A DNA stretch of 19,988 nucleotides from Candidatus Saccharimonadota bacterium (GTDB lineage: Bacteria; Patescibacteriota; Saccharimonadia; Saccharimonadales; JAGQNJ01), in the NCBI GenBank assembly GCA_020428115.1, contig JAGQNJ010000008.1, positions 1 through 19,988 of the forward strand, written 5' to 3'. How positions within the stretch are numbered: position 1 is the first letter of the stretch; each line of letters begins with the position of its first letter. The position numbers and the translations under genes were made by a program. Positions 1 to 8,059 of the stretch are shown here, piece after piece. The notes beneath the pieces were generated by a model that worked only from the letters and a program-made list of their open reading frames with translations, was not told where the DNA came from and searched no databases.

Positions 1-197
1 CGCAATTCGGTGAATTTATGACCGAGCCAAAAAATCAACCCGGACATGATCACCTTGGGTACGACGAAAGAACTGAAGAGAAAACTCTACGAGAATCAGG
101 TGATTTACGTGTGCCACTATCTGGATATGAAGCCGAGTTTGCAGAGAGGGTTATATCGGCTCTTGAAGCAGTCCCCACTGAACAAGCAGAAGCATAA
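1..197 (+). CDS. C-terminal end of an unrecognised protein (partial)
   Basis: The frame beginning at base 3 is open from the window edge to a TAA at 195-197, giving about 64 residues ending in ...PTEQAEA. The visible part is hydrophilic and rich in Glu, Asp and Gly, with no membrane segment and no motif I recognise. The start lies outside the window, so the family cannot be named. A stem-loop followed by a T-rich run begins 26 bases after the stop, which supports this being the true end of a transcribed gene. The open frame alone is weak evidence at this length; the stop-plus-terminator arrangement raises confidence. Confidence 0.6.
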   Translation, partial: QFGEFMTEPKNQPGHDHLGYDERTEEKTLRESGDLRVPLSGYEAEFAERVISALEAVPTEQAEA

Positions 198-223
198 TTT
201 CTCGCATTAAAATTGATTAGTAG

Positions 224-250
224 ACGCGGCGGAATAGCCGTGTTTATTTT
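224..250 (+). terminator. Rho-independent terminator after the upstream partial gene
   Basis: ACGCGGC (224-230) pairs with GCCGTGT (237-243), seven pairs including one G-U, around a GGAATA loop, and runs into the T-rich TTTATTTT. It lies just after the stop at 197, as expected for an intrinsic terminator. The rest of the gap up to 423 holds two further short inverted repeats (283-307 with GGGAG/CTCCC arms, and 332-346 with TGTACC/GGTACA arms) and no recognisable gene. Confidence 0.6.
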
Positions 251-423
251 GCGTTTTGGGCATTAAGAAGGTTAGTTCAAAAGGGAGGCTACCGAGCCCG
301 CGCTCCCAATTCCTAAACTCATTAGTTGTATTGTACCAGAGGTACAGCGTAACAAGAACATTAACGTACATCTTTAACGATTTGCTCAAATAGGTTATGC
401 TTGAGTCAAGGTAACTATGGGCT

Positions 424-954
424 ATGGCAAAATATAAGAAACCATCGAACGTTGTTGTTGGGGAGCAACCACCCAGCCACAAGCTGGCTGTGCTAGTAGT
501 CGTGGCCGTGGCTGTAGTTGTTATCCTGGCTGGTGCATTTGGTGCCTGGTATTTTGTACAGAAGGGGAATGATAGCACTACGCTAACGTGTCCTAATTCA
601 ATTATGAGTGAAGCTGTTCCAATACTCGGGAGCACGACAACGGATCTGACTACTCGAGGAGCGCTAGTAGATAAGATATTAACAACTGATAACTATAGTT
701 CGGAACCAAACTGCCTGGCTATATTAACTTCCTACTATATAGATGTAAGCGACGTAGAACAGGCCAAGTATTATAACGATCTACTGTCGCAAAACTACAA
801 TGAATCGACAGGCTACCAGTCACCAATTAGCGGTTATTTATTACCACCAGCGGGCTACAGTGAGCAGATTACGTTCCTAGAGAAGCAAGCCGAAGCCGTC
901 TTGCACAAGGGCGGCCAGTACGGCGGAGCCTTTGGAGATGAAAATGGTGATTAA
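424..954 (+). CDS. Small single-span membrane protein of unknown function, paired with the large surface protein
   Basis: A 176-residue protein that I do not recognise. It has a short basic, Pro-containing cytoplasmic N-terminus (about residues 1-21), one strongly hydrophobic Val/Ala-rich segment (about 22-48, ending GAWYF), and then an extracytoplasmic domain of about 125 residues. Two cysteines (in LTCPNS and EPNCLA) could form a disulfide outside the membrane. The Tyr/Gln/Asn-rich helical C-terminal part with the spacing ...VEQAKYYNDLLSQN... suggests a small TPR-like or helical-bundle fold, but this is a guess. Its stop overlaps the start of the next gene by 11 bases, so the two are probably co-translated. 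The Shine-Dalgarno sequence before ATG 424 is weak (AAGGT at 409-413). It could be an accessory factor for display of the large neighbour. Confidence 0.75.
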   Translation: MAKYKKPSNVVVGEQPPSHKLAVLVVVAVAVVVILAGAFGAWYFVQKGNDSTTLTCPNSIMSEAVPILGSTTTDLTTRGALVDKILTTDNYSSEPNCLAILTSYYIDVSDVEQAKYYNDLLSQNYNESTGYQSPISGYLLPPAGYSEQITFLEKQAEAVLHKGGQYGGAFGDENGD

Positions 955-3433
955 ATTCAGCATCAAACTATTAGCAGTAACAATGTTTGTTGTTGGGTTT
1001 TCATTTGTGTTTGGTAGTGAAAAGGCTGCGGCATTTGCACTCAATCCTAACCCGCGACCGAATGGGATACCTTCCTACAATGCAACCATGCTCGAAAATT
1101 GTAACTTTCAGTCTGTCGATAAATCTCCAGCGTTTCAACCGTGGCTATCAGATCAGTACGGTTGGGCGACCCAGATCATAACCGTACCCTATGGTACGAC
1201 TAGTGTGCCACTGAGTAATCACTGGGCTAGTGCAATATGTTCACTTAATGAAGATGGAAAAGTCGCAGTTCCTGAATCTCGGGCAAAGACTTTAAGCGCT
1301 ACTGTAGTTAGCGGAGGTGGCACAGTTAACGGTGCAGCAGGCAAGGAGCTTATTTTGGCAAACGGTAGCGCGGTGAGTGACTATCGACATGCTTGGTATA
1401 ACTTTACCTACGACAGTGCACCATTGACCACCAGCAAAACCATAGTGATTAGTTTCGAACATGTTGGGATTAACTACATCACAGATGGTCGAGGACACAC
1501 CTGTATCGGTGGAACCGAGAAGCCAAATCTAGGTGGATGGTTTTATGACCAGTGTCAATCGATATCCTACACACTGACTATTAATATTAATGTCGTGCAG
1601 ACTGATAGACCGCCAACAGGGCAGGTGCGTGGTGATTGCTCGGCTTTCAATGGCGGTAATGCGAGTTTGGTTGGTTGGGCAATTGACCCGGATCGGCCAG
1701 TGGTGAACGGGACGACACCGACACCAGTAAGAGTTTTGGTGTACAAGGACCAGCCATTTAGCTTTGATCCAAATAATCAGCCAATTTATAACGGCATAGC
1801 CAATCTGCAGACAGATGGAGAGACGCAAAACTTATTTGGTATAAATGGTAATTATGGGTTCAAGATTCCGATAAGCGACTATAACGATGCCAGCCCGCAT
1901 AATTTCTACGTGTACGTGGTTGGTGTCGATGCCAACGGTATCGAGAATGGGATATACAGGCAAATATATGCTGATCCACTTGCGGCTAATGCGCCTGGTT
2001 CGGGTAATCCGCCGTCCGCGGTTGTCGGGCCGTGTGCCCCACCTAACTGCTCCGCTATGCAGCCCTATGTCGCAGGGACTAATTTCCCGGTGGAGCAGCC
2101 AGAGGTTGGACAAGCATTTGATCTGGTACTCGGTACGGGCTATAACCCAGGTGTTTCTGCTAACCAGACCTTGACGATTACAGCGAACTTAACCCAGTCA
2201 ACCGCAATTAGTGGTGTACCACAGACCGTAACAGCATCAATACCGCCACCAACCAATCTCAAGGCTACGAATCTACGTGCTAATGCTGCCGGTACCTACA
2301 CAATGGTATGGACGCTGAATTGGAATGGTGGCACCCGAACATGTCAAGGTGAGTTGCAGGTTGTACGCAAGCCGTACGTAAAGGCATACGGCAACGATGT
2401 CCATGCTGGAGGTGTTGTGACACAGAGTAACAGTGGCATTAACGATACAAGTAGCTGTAGTATCAATGATGTTGCAGCAGCTGGTGGCAATACAAAAGCC
2501 TCTGTCTTTGCCCTGAGTCGCGAAGAGGGCTATGCCCAGCCACCACCAAATAATTTCTATGGTGCCTCGAGTCAATTTGCTGTCTCGACACTTGGTGAGG
2601 TTGCCGAGTTCTTTAGCGCGGGCATGCATAGTCCTCGTCGCGTGAGCCTTGCTGCATCGCCAGTTACCGGGCTTACCTTTGGCAATTACAACTACCCGAC
2701 GGAATACACGACCAATGACTGGGATCCGACCAACCCAAACCAGACACTTGATACGCGTAAAGTTCCTGACTACGGTGGAAACAGTGGTATTGTGCGCTGT
2801 GTGCCAGATTACTTTGCAGCTGCACCCGCAAATTCACAGGCGCGTTCAGGCTATAATATCGCAACTCTTGCAGGTGACGGCGCAACGCAGATTGTTGCCA
2901 ACGGTGATTATGGCCGCGTAAATATATCTGGCACGGACTTATCCGGCAAAAAAGCAGTGTATGTAGACGGCGATGTTGTGATTAACGAAAACATAACACT
3001 CAGCGGTATTAATGGAGAGGCAAACGTTCCATCGTTGTATCTCATCGTGAAGGGTAATATTTATATACGTAGCGAAGTGAGCCGACTCGACGGTGTATAT
3101 ATTGCACAGCAAGACGAAAATGGCGAGGGCGGTGCTATATACACATGTACTCGATCGGCAAGCCAACAAAATATACTATTTAATAAAAACCAGCTTGTTG
3201 ATGAGTGTAATCGTCAGCTTGTTATAAACGGTGCATTTCTCGCCGATACCATCAAGTTTTTGCGAACATATGGTACGGTACAGGCTTCGGGGCTGAACGA
3301 GCCAGCCAGTTCTCCATCAATCGCAGAAGTCTTCAATTTTAGTCCAGAAACATACATTGGTGGAGCAAATAGTACTTTGCGGCGCGGTGCTGGCAGTTAC
3401 GACTACATAACAAGTCTAGCGCCAATACTGTAA
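944..3433 (+). CDS. Large secreted or surface protein (829 aa), possible pilus-associated adhesin
   Basis: I place the start at ATG 944, because GGAG at 934-937 sits six bases upstream; a longer frame from TTG 932 lacks such a site. Residues about 5-32 form a signal peptide with a basic start, a hydrophobic core and an AxA-type cleavage region (KAAAFA). The mature part is rich in Asn, Gly, Thr and Pro with scattered cysteines, as in exported beta-rich proteins. A middle segment, with the motif GWAIDPD followed by VRVLVYKD (about residues 245-275), looks like an Ig-like or beta-sandwich domain. The C-terminal part (about 665-790) alternates short beta-strands such as AVYVDGDVVI, SLYLIVKGNIYI and LVINGAFLAD, suggesting a beta-solenoid-like or polymer-forming fold. 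No C-terminal membrane anchor is visible. It lies directly upstream of pilM, so a role as pilus tip or surface adhesin is plausible, but this is inference from position and composition. Confidence 0.85.
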   Translation: MVIKFSIKLLAVTMFVVGFSFVFGSEKAAAFALNPNPRPNGIPSYNATMLENCNFQSVDKSPAFQPWLSDQYGWATQIITVPYGTTSVPLSNHWASAICSLNEDGKVAVPESRAKTLSATVVSGGGTVNGAAGKELILANGSAVSDYRHAWYNFTYDSAPLTTSKTIVISFEHVGINYITDGRGHTCIGGTEKPNLGGWFYDQCQSISYTLTININVVQTDRPPTGQVRGDCSAFNGGNASLVGWAIDPDRPVVNGTTPTPVRVLVYKDQPFSFDPNNQPIYNGIANLQTDGETQNLFGINGNYGFKIPISDYNDASPHNFYVYVVGVDANGIENGIYRQIYADPLAANAPGSGNPPSAVVGPCAPPNCSAMQPYVAGTNFPVEQPEVGQAFDLVLGTGYNPGVSANQTLTITANLTQSTAISGVPQTVTASIPPPTNLKATNLRANAAGTYTMVWTLNWNGGTRTCQGELQVVRKPYVKAYGNDVHAGGVVTQSNSGINDTSSCSINDVAAAGGNTKASVFALSREEGYAQPPPNNFYGASSQFAVSTLGEVAEFFSAGMHSPRRVSLAASPVTGLTFGNYNYPTEYTTNDWDPTNPNQTLDTRKVPDYGGNSGIVRCVPDYFAAAPANSQARSGYNIATLAGDGATQIVANGDYGRVNISGTDLSGKKAVYVDGDVVINENITLSGINGEANVPSLYLIVKGNIYIRSEVSRLDGVYIAQQDENGEGGAIYTCTRSASQQNILFNKNQLVDECNRQLVINGAFLADTIKFLRTYGTVQASGLNEPASSPSIAEVFNFSPETYIGGANSTLRRGAGSYDYITSLAPIL

Positions 3434-3440
3434 AAAGGAC

Positions 3441-3471
3441 TTGCGTTAGTTGATAGCGCTTATGGTATAAT
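3441..3471 (+). promoter_or_regulatory. Promoter of the pilus assembly operon
   Basis: A perfect -10 hexamer TATAAT (3466-3471) is preceded by TGG, making an extended -10 (TGGTATAAT). A weak -35 candidate TTGCGT is at 3441-3446 with a 19-bp spacer. The predicted start, near 3478, leaves a leader of about 106 nt before pilM. It sits just after the stop of the large surface protein and is the only convincing promoter before pilM. Confidence 0.65.
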
Positions 3472-3583
3472 CAACACAAGCTGAGTCCAATCTAACCAAG
3501 TAGTGGTAGCTGGCCTCGTGGGTGGTAGAAATGTATATATTCCAAAAGCCATATCAAGATAAACAGGAAGGATACCAAGGAGC

Positions 3584-4624
3584 ATGAGTTTGTTGTCTGG
3601 TGTATCTGATTTCTTTGGCTTAGACCTTGGCACAACCGCCATACGTGTTGTGCAGCTTCGGGGCAGTGGCCCAATGAAGCAGCTTGTAAAGTATGCCTAC
3701 ACTCCAGTTGATAGCACGCTGGCGATGAGTGATGCAAATGCAGATCAGCAGAAGGTCATGCAGGTATTGCGTGATCTTATTGCTCAGGCCAACATCAGTA
3801 CCCGTAATGTCGCAGTTGGTATACCATCCAGCAAAGTTTTTACTACACTTGTCGATATTGATAGGTTGCCACCGAACGAACTTGCCAAGAGTATTCGCTT
3901 TCAGGCTGATTCGATTATTCCGACACCGCTTGCCGAGTCAAAAATTGATTGGGCAGTACTGGGTGATTCGCCAAAGGACAAGACCAAGGTAGAGGTTCTG
4001 CTAACGAGTGTTGCAAATGATTACGTCGAAAAGCGCCTAGACATGCTCGAGTCAATCGGGCTAAATGTCGTTGCCTTTGAGCCTGACAATCTCGCGCTAT
4101 CTCGAGCACTGATTCCAGCCGATGCTAATTCACCACAGATGGTGCTGGATATTGGATACAAGAGCACCGACTTGGTTATCGCGCTTGGAGGTATCCCACG
4201 GCTTACACGTTCAATACCAACAGGCAACGAAGCGTTTATTCGGGCTGCTATCCAGAACCTTAGCATCGATGATAAGCAAGCCGAACAATTTATTTACAAG
4301 TTCGGCCTCAACAAAGACAAGCTCGAGGGTCAGATATACAATGCCATCATCGGCACAGTTGATATTCTGATGACCGAGATCGAAAAGTCTATCAAGTTCT
4401 TCCAAACACGCTATCCTGCCACAAAGCTCGATAAAATTGTCGTAACAGGCGGCGCATCAACATTGCCAGAGTTTCCACTGTATCTTGCGAACAAATTTGG
4501 ACTCAATGTTGAGATTGGCAACGCATGGCGGAACGTTTCGTTCGCACAAGCACGTCAGAATGAGCTTATGGCGATATCAAATAACTTTGGGGTCGCAGTT
4601 GGCTTAGCGGAGAGAAACGAATGA
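3584..4624 (+). CDS. pilM: Type IV pilus assembly protein PilM, actin-like ATPase
   Basis: A 346-residue cytoplasmic protein of the FtsA/actin fold that forms the ring under the T4P machine and binds the PilN N-terminal tail. The three nucleotide-binding signatures are in order: phosphate-1 loop GLDLGTTAIRVV (residues about 12-23), phosphate-2 loop LDIGYKSTDL (about 188-197) and adenosine motif VVTGGAS (about 286-292). Length matches the family. The start ATG follows a good AAGGAG site at 3574-3579. The stop codon overlaps the pilN start (ATGA), the usual pilMN coupling. It is the first gene of the assembly operon and follows an extended -10 promoter with a leader of about 106 nt. Confidence 0.95.
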   Translation: MSLLSGVSDFFGLDLGTTAIRVVQLRGSGPMKQLVKYAYTPVDSTLAMSDANADQQKVMQVLRDLIAQANISTRNVAVGIPSSKVFTTLVDIDRLPPNELAKSIRFQADSIIPTPLAESKIDWAVLGDSPKDKTKVEVLLTSVANDYVEKRLDMLESIGLNVVAFEPDNLALSRALIPADANSPQMVLDIGYKSTDLVIALGGIPRLTRSIPTGNEAFIRAAIQNLSIDDKQAEQFIYKFGLNKDKLEGQIYNAIIGTVDILMTEIEKSIKFFQTRYPATKLDKIVVTGGASTLPEFPLYLANKFGLNVEIGNAWRNVSFAQARQNELMAISNNFGVAVGLAERNE

Positions 4625-5307
4625 TACAGTTTAACCTTTTGCCCGATGTCAAGATTGAGTACATTCACGCAGAGCGCGTTAAGCGCAGTGTTATTCTAGT
4701 TGCTTCCATTGTTGCTGGTGTAGCCTTTGCTATATTTTTGATGCTCTTTATATCAGTTAATTTCTTGCAAAAACAACATCTGAACAACCTGAATAAGGAC
4801 ATTGCTCGAGACACTGCTCAGCTACAAGCCATACCTGATATCGATAAAATTCTTACTGTTCAGAATCAGCTCAATAGCCTAACGAGTCTACACGAAGCTG
4901 TACCGGCTACTTCACGGCTTATGCCATACCTTGGCCAGGTTACTCCAGCACAGGCGAGCATATCCGACGTGGAAGTTGATTTTACAGCCAATACCATGAA
5001 GATCAGCGGAAGCACCGATTCGCTGGTGACAGTTAATAAGTTTATCGACACACTCAAATTTACAACTTATACGACCAATCTCGATAGCGAGCCTAAGAAC
5101 GCCTTCACTAATGTTGTACTTAGTAGCTTTGCTGTTGACGAAGACAGTGTGACATATCAGATTAGTCTGCAGTTCGATCCTCAGATATTCAATAACACTG
5201 TGCAAGTTACGCTTAATGTACCAAAAACCGTGACAACCCGATCTGAAACAGAGAAGCCGAGTGATTTGTTCCAGGCACCTACGCAGACTAACGGAACGGG
5301 GCAGTAG
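4621..5307 (+). CDS. pilN: Type IV pilus inner-membrane protein PilN
   Basis: A 228-residue bitopic membrane protein. It begins MIQFNLLPDVK, which carries the [I/F]NLLP motif by which PilN tails dock onto PilM. A transmembrane helix follows at about residues 23-48, then a coiled-coil-prone stretch (HLNNLNKDIARDTAQLQAI) and a ferredoxin-like extracytoplasmic domain. The tail is Thr/Pro/Gln-rich. The start overlaps the pilM stop, which implies translational coupling, and pilO follows after 8 bases. Family knowledge: PilN and PilO form heterodimers linking the PilM ring to the rest of the machine. Confidence 0.9.
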   Translation: MIQFNLLPDVKIEYIHAERVKRSVILVASIVAGVAFAIFLMLFISVNFLQKQHLNNLNKDIARDTAQLQAIPDIDKILTVQNQLNSLTSLHEAVPATSRLMPYLGQVTPAQASISDVEVDFTANTMKISGSTDSLVTVNKFIDTLKFTTYTTNLDSEPKNAFTNVVLSSFAVDEDSVTYQISLQFDPQIFNNTVQVTLNVPKTVTTRSETEKPSDLFQAPTQTNGTGQ

Positions 5308-5315
5308 GAGGATAT

Positions 5316-5984
5316 ATGGCAAATCAAACTTCAGCAAAACGCATACAGATTAACAAAGCAAACACAACCATGGTTGCTGTCGTTGCGATCTCGGCATTTA
5401 TCGTAGCGTTTTCTTTTGTGGCCTCACGAGCACTTTGGATACGCCGCTCCTACCAAAATAGAGTAATTGCCGCCAAGGAACAGGCAGCTGATCAGTTGGC
5501 AGCAAATATTGCGGCTGCAGACGAACTCAAGACTGCATACCAGGCATTTGTTAGTACGCCAGAGAACGTCATTGGCGGAAGCTCTAGTGGTACAGGCGAG
5601 CGTGACGGTGATAACGCCAAGATTATCCTAGACGCACTACCCAGCAAGTATGATTTCCCAGCACTTGCTACCAGTATGGAAAACATCCTCAAGAACAAGA
5701 ACTACAAGATAGAAAATATTAGTGGTAGTGATGATGAAATTGCTCAAGCCGCCGCCGAAGGTCTTGACTCCGTACCAGTGGAAATGCCCTTCGAAATTAG
5801 CGCAACTGGCGACTTCAAGTCTATAGAGGATCTTATGAGCATCTTGCAGCGTTCTATACGGCCAATTCGTGTGCAAACCGTCGAGCTAACTGGTAATAAC
5901 TCTGAGCTTACGGCTACTGTGAACGCCGTGACCTATTACCAGCCAGAAAAGACGCTCAACATAAAAACCAAGGTGGTGAAGTAG
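5316..5984 (+). CDS. pilO: Type IV pilus inner-membrane protein PilO
   Basis: A 222-residue protein with a short basic N-terminal cytoplasmic tail, one transmembrane helix (about residues 18-38), an alanine-rich coiled coil (about 45-75, AKEQAADQLAANIAAADEL) and a C-terminal ferredoxin-like domain with the segment EMPFEISATGDFKSIEDLM, typical of PilO. It starts 8 bases after pilN with AGGAGG at 5306-5311, a short spacing to the ATG. The order pilM-pilN-pilO supports the name; sequence conservation in this family is low, so position counts as well as motif. Confidence 0.85.
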   Translation: MANQTSAKRIQINKANTTMVAVVAISAFIVAFSFVASRALWIRRSYQNRVIAAKEQAADQLAANIAAADELKTAYQAFVSTPENVIGGSSSGTGERDGDNAKIILDALPSKYDFPALATSMENILKNKNYKIENISGSDDEIAQAAAEGLDSVPVEMPFEISATGDFKSIEDLMSILQRSIRPIRVQTVELTGNNSELTATVNAVTYYQPEKTLNIKTKVVK

Positions 5985-5985
5985 C

Positions 5986-6240
5986 ATGAAGCAAAAGGAC
6001 ATTATCATAATCGGCATAGTTATCATTGTGAGTGGTGTTGCCTCTTATTTCATATCAAATCTACTGTTTGCTGCCCCCAAGGATCTACAGACCGAAGTCG
6101 AAGTGGTAGAGCCAATTACGGCCGAGTTTAGCACGCCAGACACCCGCTATTTCAATGCTAATTCTATCGATCCGACACTAACAATTACCATTGGTAACGA
6201 TCAAAACTCTCAGCCATTCAATCAAACTAACAGTAACTAG
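5986..6240 (+). CDS. Small membrane protein in the pilP position, function unknown
   Basis: An 84-residue protein starting one base after the pilO stop, so certainly in the same operon. It has a two-Lys basic start, one Ile-rich transmembrane segment (about residues 5-29), and a short extracytoplasmic tail rich in Thr, Asn, Asp and Gln. In diderm T4P operons the gene after pilO is the lipoprotein pilP, which connects PilNO to the PilQ secretin. This protein has no lipobox and is too short for PilP. It may be a reduced PilNO partner or a lineage-specific pilus subunit; no family is recognisable. Confidence 0.75.
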   Translation: MKQKDIIIIGIVIIVSGVASYFISNLLFAAPKDLQTEVEVVEPITAEFSTPDTRYFNANSIDPTLTITIGNDQNSQPFNQTNSN

Positions 6241-6255
6241 GCTGATGGGAGCCAC

Positions 6256-8046
6256 ATGAGCGTCTTATCCGCTGATACCCAAAAGCAGGTTGAGCAACAG
6301 CTTGTTAAAAACAAGTTGATTGCTCAGGACATGCTCGATCAACTGCACAAAAAGGCAGAAAAGGAGCATACGCCGATATTTGGCTTACTTGTGAGTGAAG
6401 GGCATATATCTAACGAACAGCTGACAAAAACCATCGCCCACGTCACAAACGTTCCGTACGTTAATTTGAGTAATGCCCGAATCGATCCGGACGTACTTGC
6501 GCTACTGCCGCAAGACATTGCGGAGCGGTATATGGCAGTGCCTCTGGGCGAAATGCAGCACAGACTGGTTGTCGCTATGATTGATGCCGATAATGTGCAG
6601 GCAGTCGATTTTTTGTCGAACAAAATCGGACGACCGCTCAAGGTGTATGCAGCGAGCGAAGAGGGAATACGCCGTGTGCTTAAGCAGTACAAGGCCAAGC
6701 TTGGCAAAGAGATGGCAGATGTTATCGAGCAACAAGAAGCCGCAGAAGCAAGCGCCGAAACGGCGAGTGACAAAGCTGCCGACAAAAACATAACAGAGTT
6801 TGTGCAAGATTCACCAATTAGCAAGGCTCTCTCGGCGATTCTGGAGTACGCTGCCAATAACCGAGCCAGCGATATCCATATAGAACCACTCGAGAACGAG
6901 ATAAAAATACGTGCGCGTATTGACGGAGTACTTCGTGAAATTATGCGCCTTCCAAAGAGTACCGAGGCTCCACTCGTATCGCGAATAAAGATTTTATCCA
7001 ATCTCAAAATTGATGAACATCGCATACCGCAGGATGGCCAGTTTACGGTCAAGATCGCAGGGCATGATATTGATCTGCGTATTGCAATATCTCCCGTGGT
7101 ATGGGGTGAGCAGGTTGTGATTCGTTTGCTTGATAAATCAGGCACGAGCCTTAAGCTCGAGGAAATGGGGTATCGTGGTCGATCACTGCAGCGTATTCGT
7201 GCAGCGTTGAAGCACTCTAACGGCATGGTTCTTACCTCAGGGCCAACTGGTTCAGGTAAGTCTACGTCCATGTATGCCCTAATTCAAGAGATCAAAAACG
7301 ATGAGATTAACATTGTCACTCTCGAAGATCCAGTCGAGTACAAAATTCAAGGTGTTAATCAAATACAGGTGAACAATGGTGTTGGCCTGACGTTTGCTTC
7401 TGGTCTTCGCTCAATTTTGCGTCAGGATCCTGATGTTGTGATGGTTGGAGAGATTCGTGACAAAGAAACTGCTACGTTGGCAGTGCAAGCAGCACTGACG
7501 GGGCACCTTGTCTTCTCGACACTTCACACCAACTCTGCTGCTGGCATCTTGCCGCGCTTGCTTGATATGGGCATCGAACCATTTTTGATCGCATCAACAG
7601 TTCGGACAGTTATTGGCCAGCGTCTCGTCAGGCGCATAGGTGATGAGCGCGAAAGCTACGAATCAGACAAGACTGAAACAGAGGCCATTAATACAACTAT
7701 TGGTTCATTACTGCCCGAAACTGAGGCTAGTAGCAAGAAACAGTCAGAGGAACTTGGGTATAAAACCTTGCCACTTCGTGGGCAAACCGCTTATACTTTG
7801 TACAAGGGCAAAGATAGTCCTGACGCACCTGGTGGTTATAAGGGTCGCATGGGTCTTTACGAGGTTTTTGATGTAACCTCTGAGATCCAGGAGTTAATTC
7901 TCAAACGATCAACAAGCAGCGAGATCCAAAAGGTTGCTCGCGAGCAGGGTATGATAACCATGCGGGAGGACGGTTACTTAAAAGCGCTAGCAGGGGACAC
8001 CACTTTAGCCGAAGTGAATCGAGTTGCTGCAGCAGATAGTGCATAG
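6256..8046 (+). CDS. pilB: Type IV pilus extension ATPase PilB (GspE family)
   Basis: A 596-residue hexameric secretion ATPase that powers pilus polymerisation. The N-terminal GspE/MshE-type domain spans about residues 1-145. The catalytic half has Walker A GPTGSGKST (329-337, Lys335), the Asp box LEDPVEY (356-362), Walker B DPDVVMVGEIRD (391-402, Glu399) and the His box TGHLVFSTLHT (415-425). The zinc-binding tetracysteine motif normally found after GQRLVRR is absent: the protein has no cysteine at all, and an acidic, Glu/Ser/Thr-rich stretch (about 462-528) stands in its place. A GGGAG ribosome site lies at 6247-6251. The operon position between the PilO-side genes and pilT supports PilB over GspE. 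Confidence 0.95.
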   Translation: MSVLSADTQKQVEQQLVKNKLIAQDMLDQLHKKAEKEHTPIFGLLVSEGHISNEQLTKTIAHVTNVPYVNLSNARIDPDVLALLPQDIAERYMAVPLGEMQHRLVVAMIDADNVQAVDFLSNKIGRPLKVYAASEEGIRRVLKQYKAKLGKEMADVIEQQEAAEASAETASDKAADKNITEFVQDSPISKALSAILEYAANNRASDIHIEPLENEIKIRARIDGVLREIMRLPKSTEAPLVSRIKILSNLKIDEHRIPQDGQFTVKIAGHDIDLRIAISPVVWGEQVVIRLLDKSGTSLKLEEMGYRGRSLQRIRAALKHSNGMVLTSGPTGSGKSTSMYALIQEIKNDEINIVTLEDPVEYKIQGVNQIQVNNGVGLTFASGLRSILRQDPDVVMVGEIRDKETATLAVQAALTGHLVFSTLHTNSAAGILPRLLDMGIEPFLIASTVRTVIGQRLVRRIGDERESYESDKTETEAINTTIGSLLPETEASSKKQSEELGYKTLPLRGQTAYTLYKGKDSPDAPGGYKGRMGLYEVFDVTSEIQELILKRSTSSEIQKVAREQGMITMREDGYLKALAGDTTLAEVNRVAAADSA

Positions 8047-8059
8047 GAGGAGTGGGAAT

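Noticed and set aside
207..635. 142-residue open frame on the - strand
   Set aside because: It crosses the terminator and the start of the small membrane protein gene, with no ribosome site or recognisable domain.
932..943. TTG start for the large surface protein
   Set aside because: The GGAG at 934-937 is correctly spaced for ATG 944 and would lie inside the coding sequence if TTG 932 were used.
6339..7271. 310-residue open frame on the - strand
   Set aside because: It lies entirely inside pilB, is Ser/Arg-rich with no domain, and is the usual antisense shadow of a well-supported gene.
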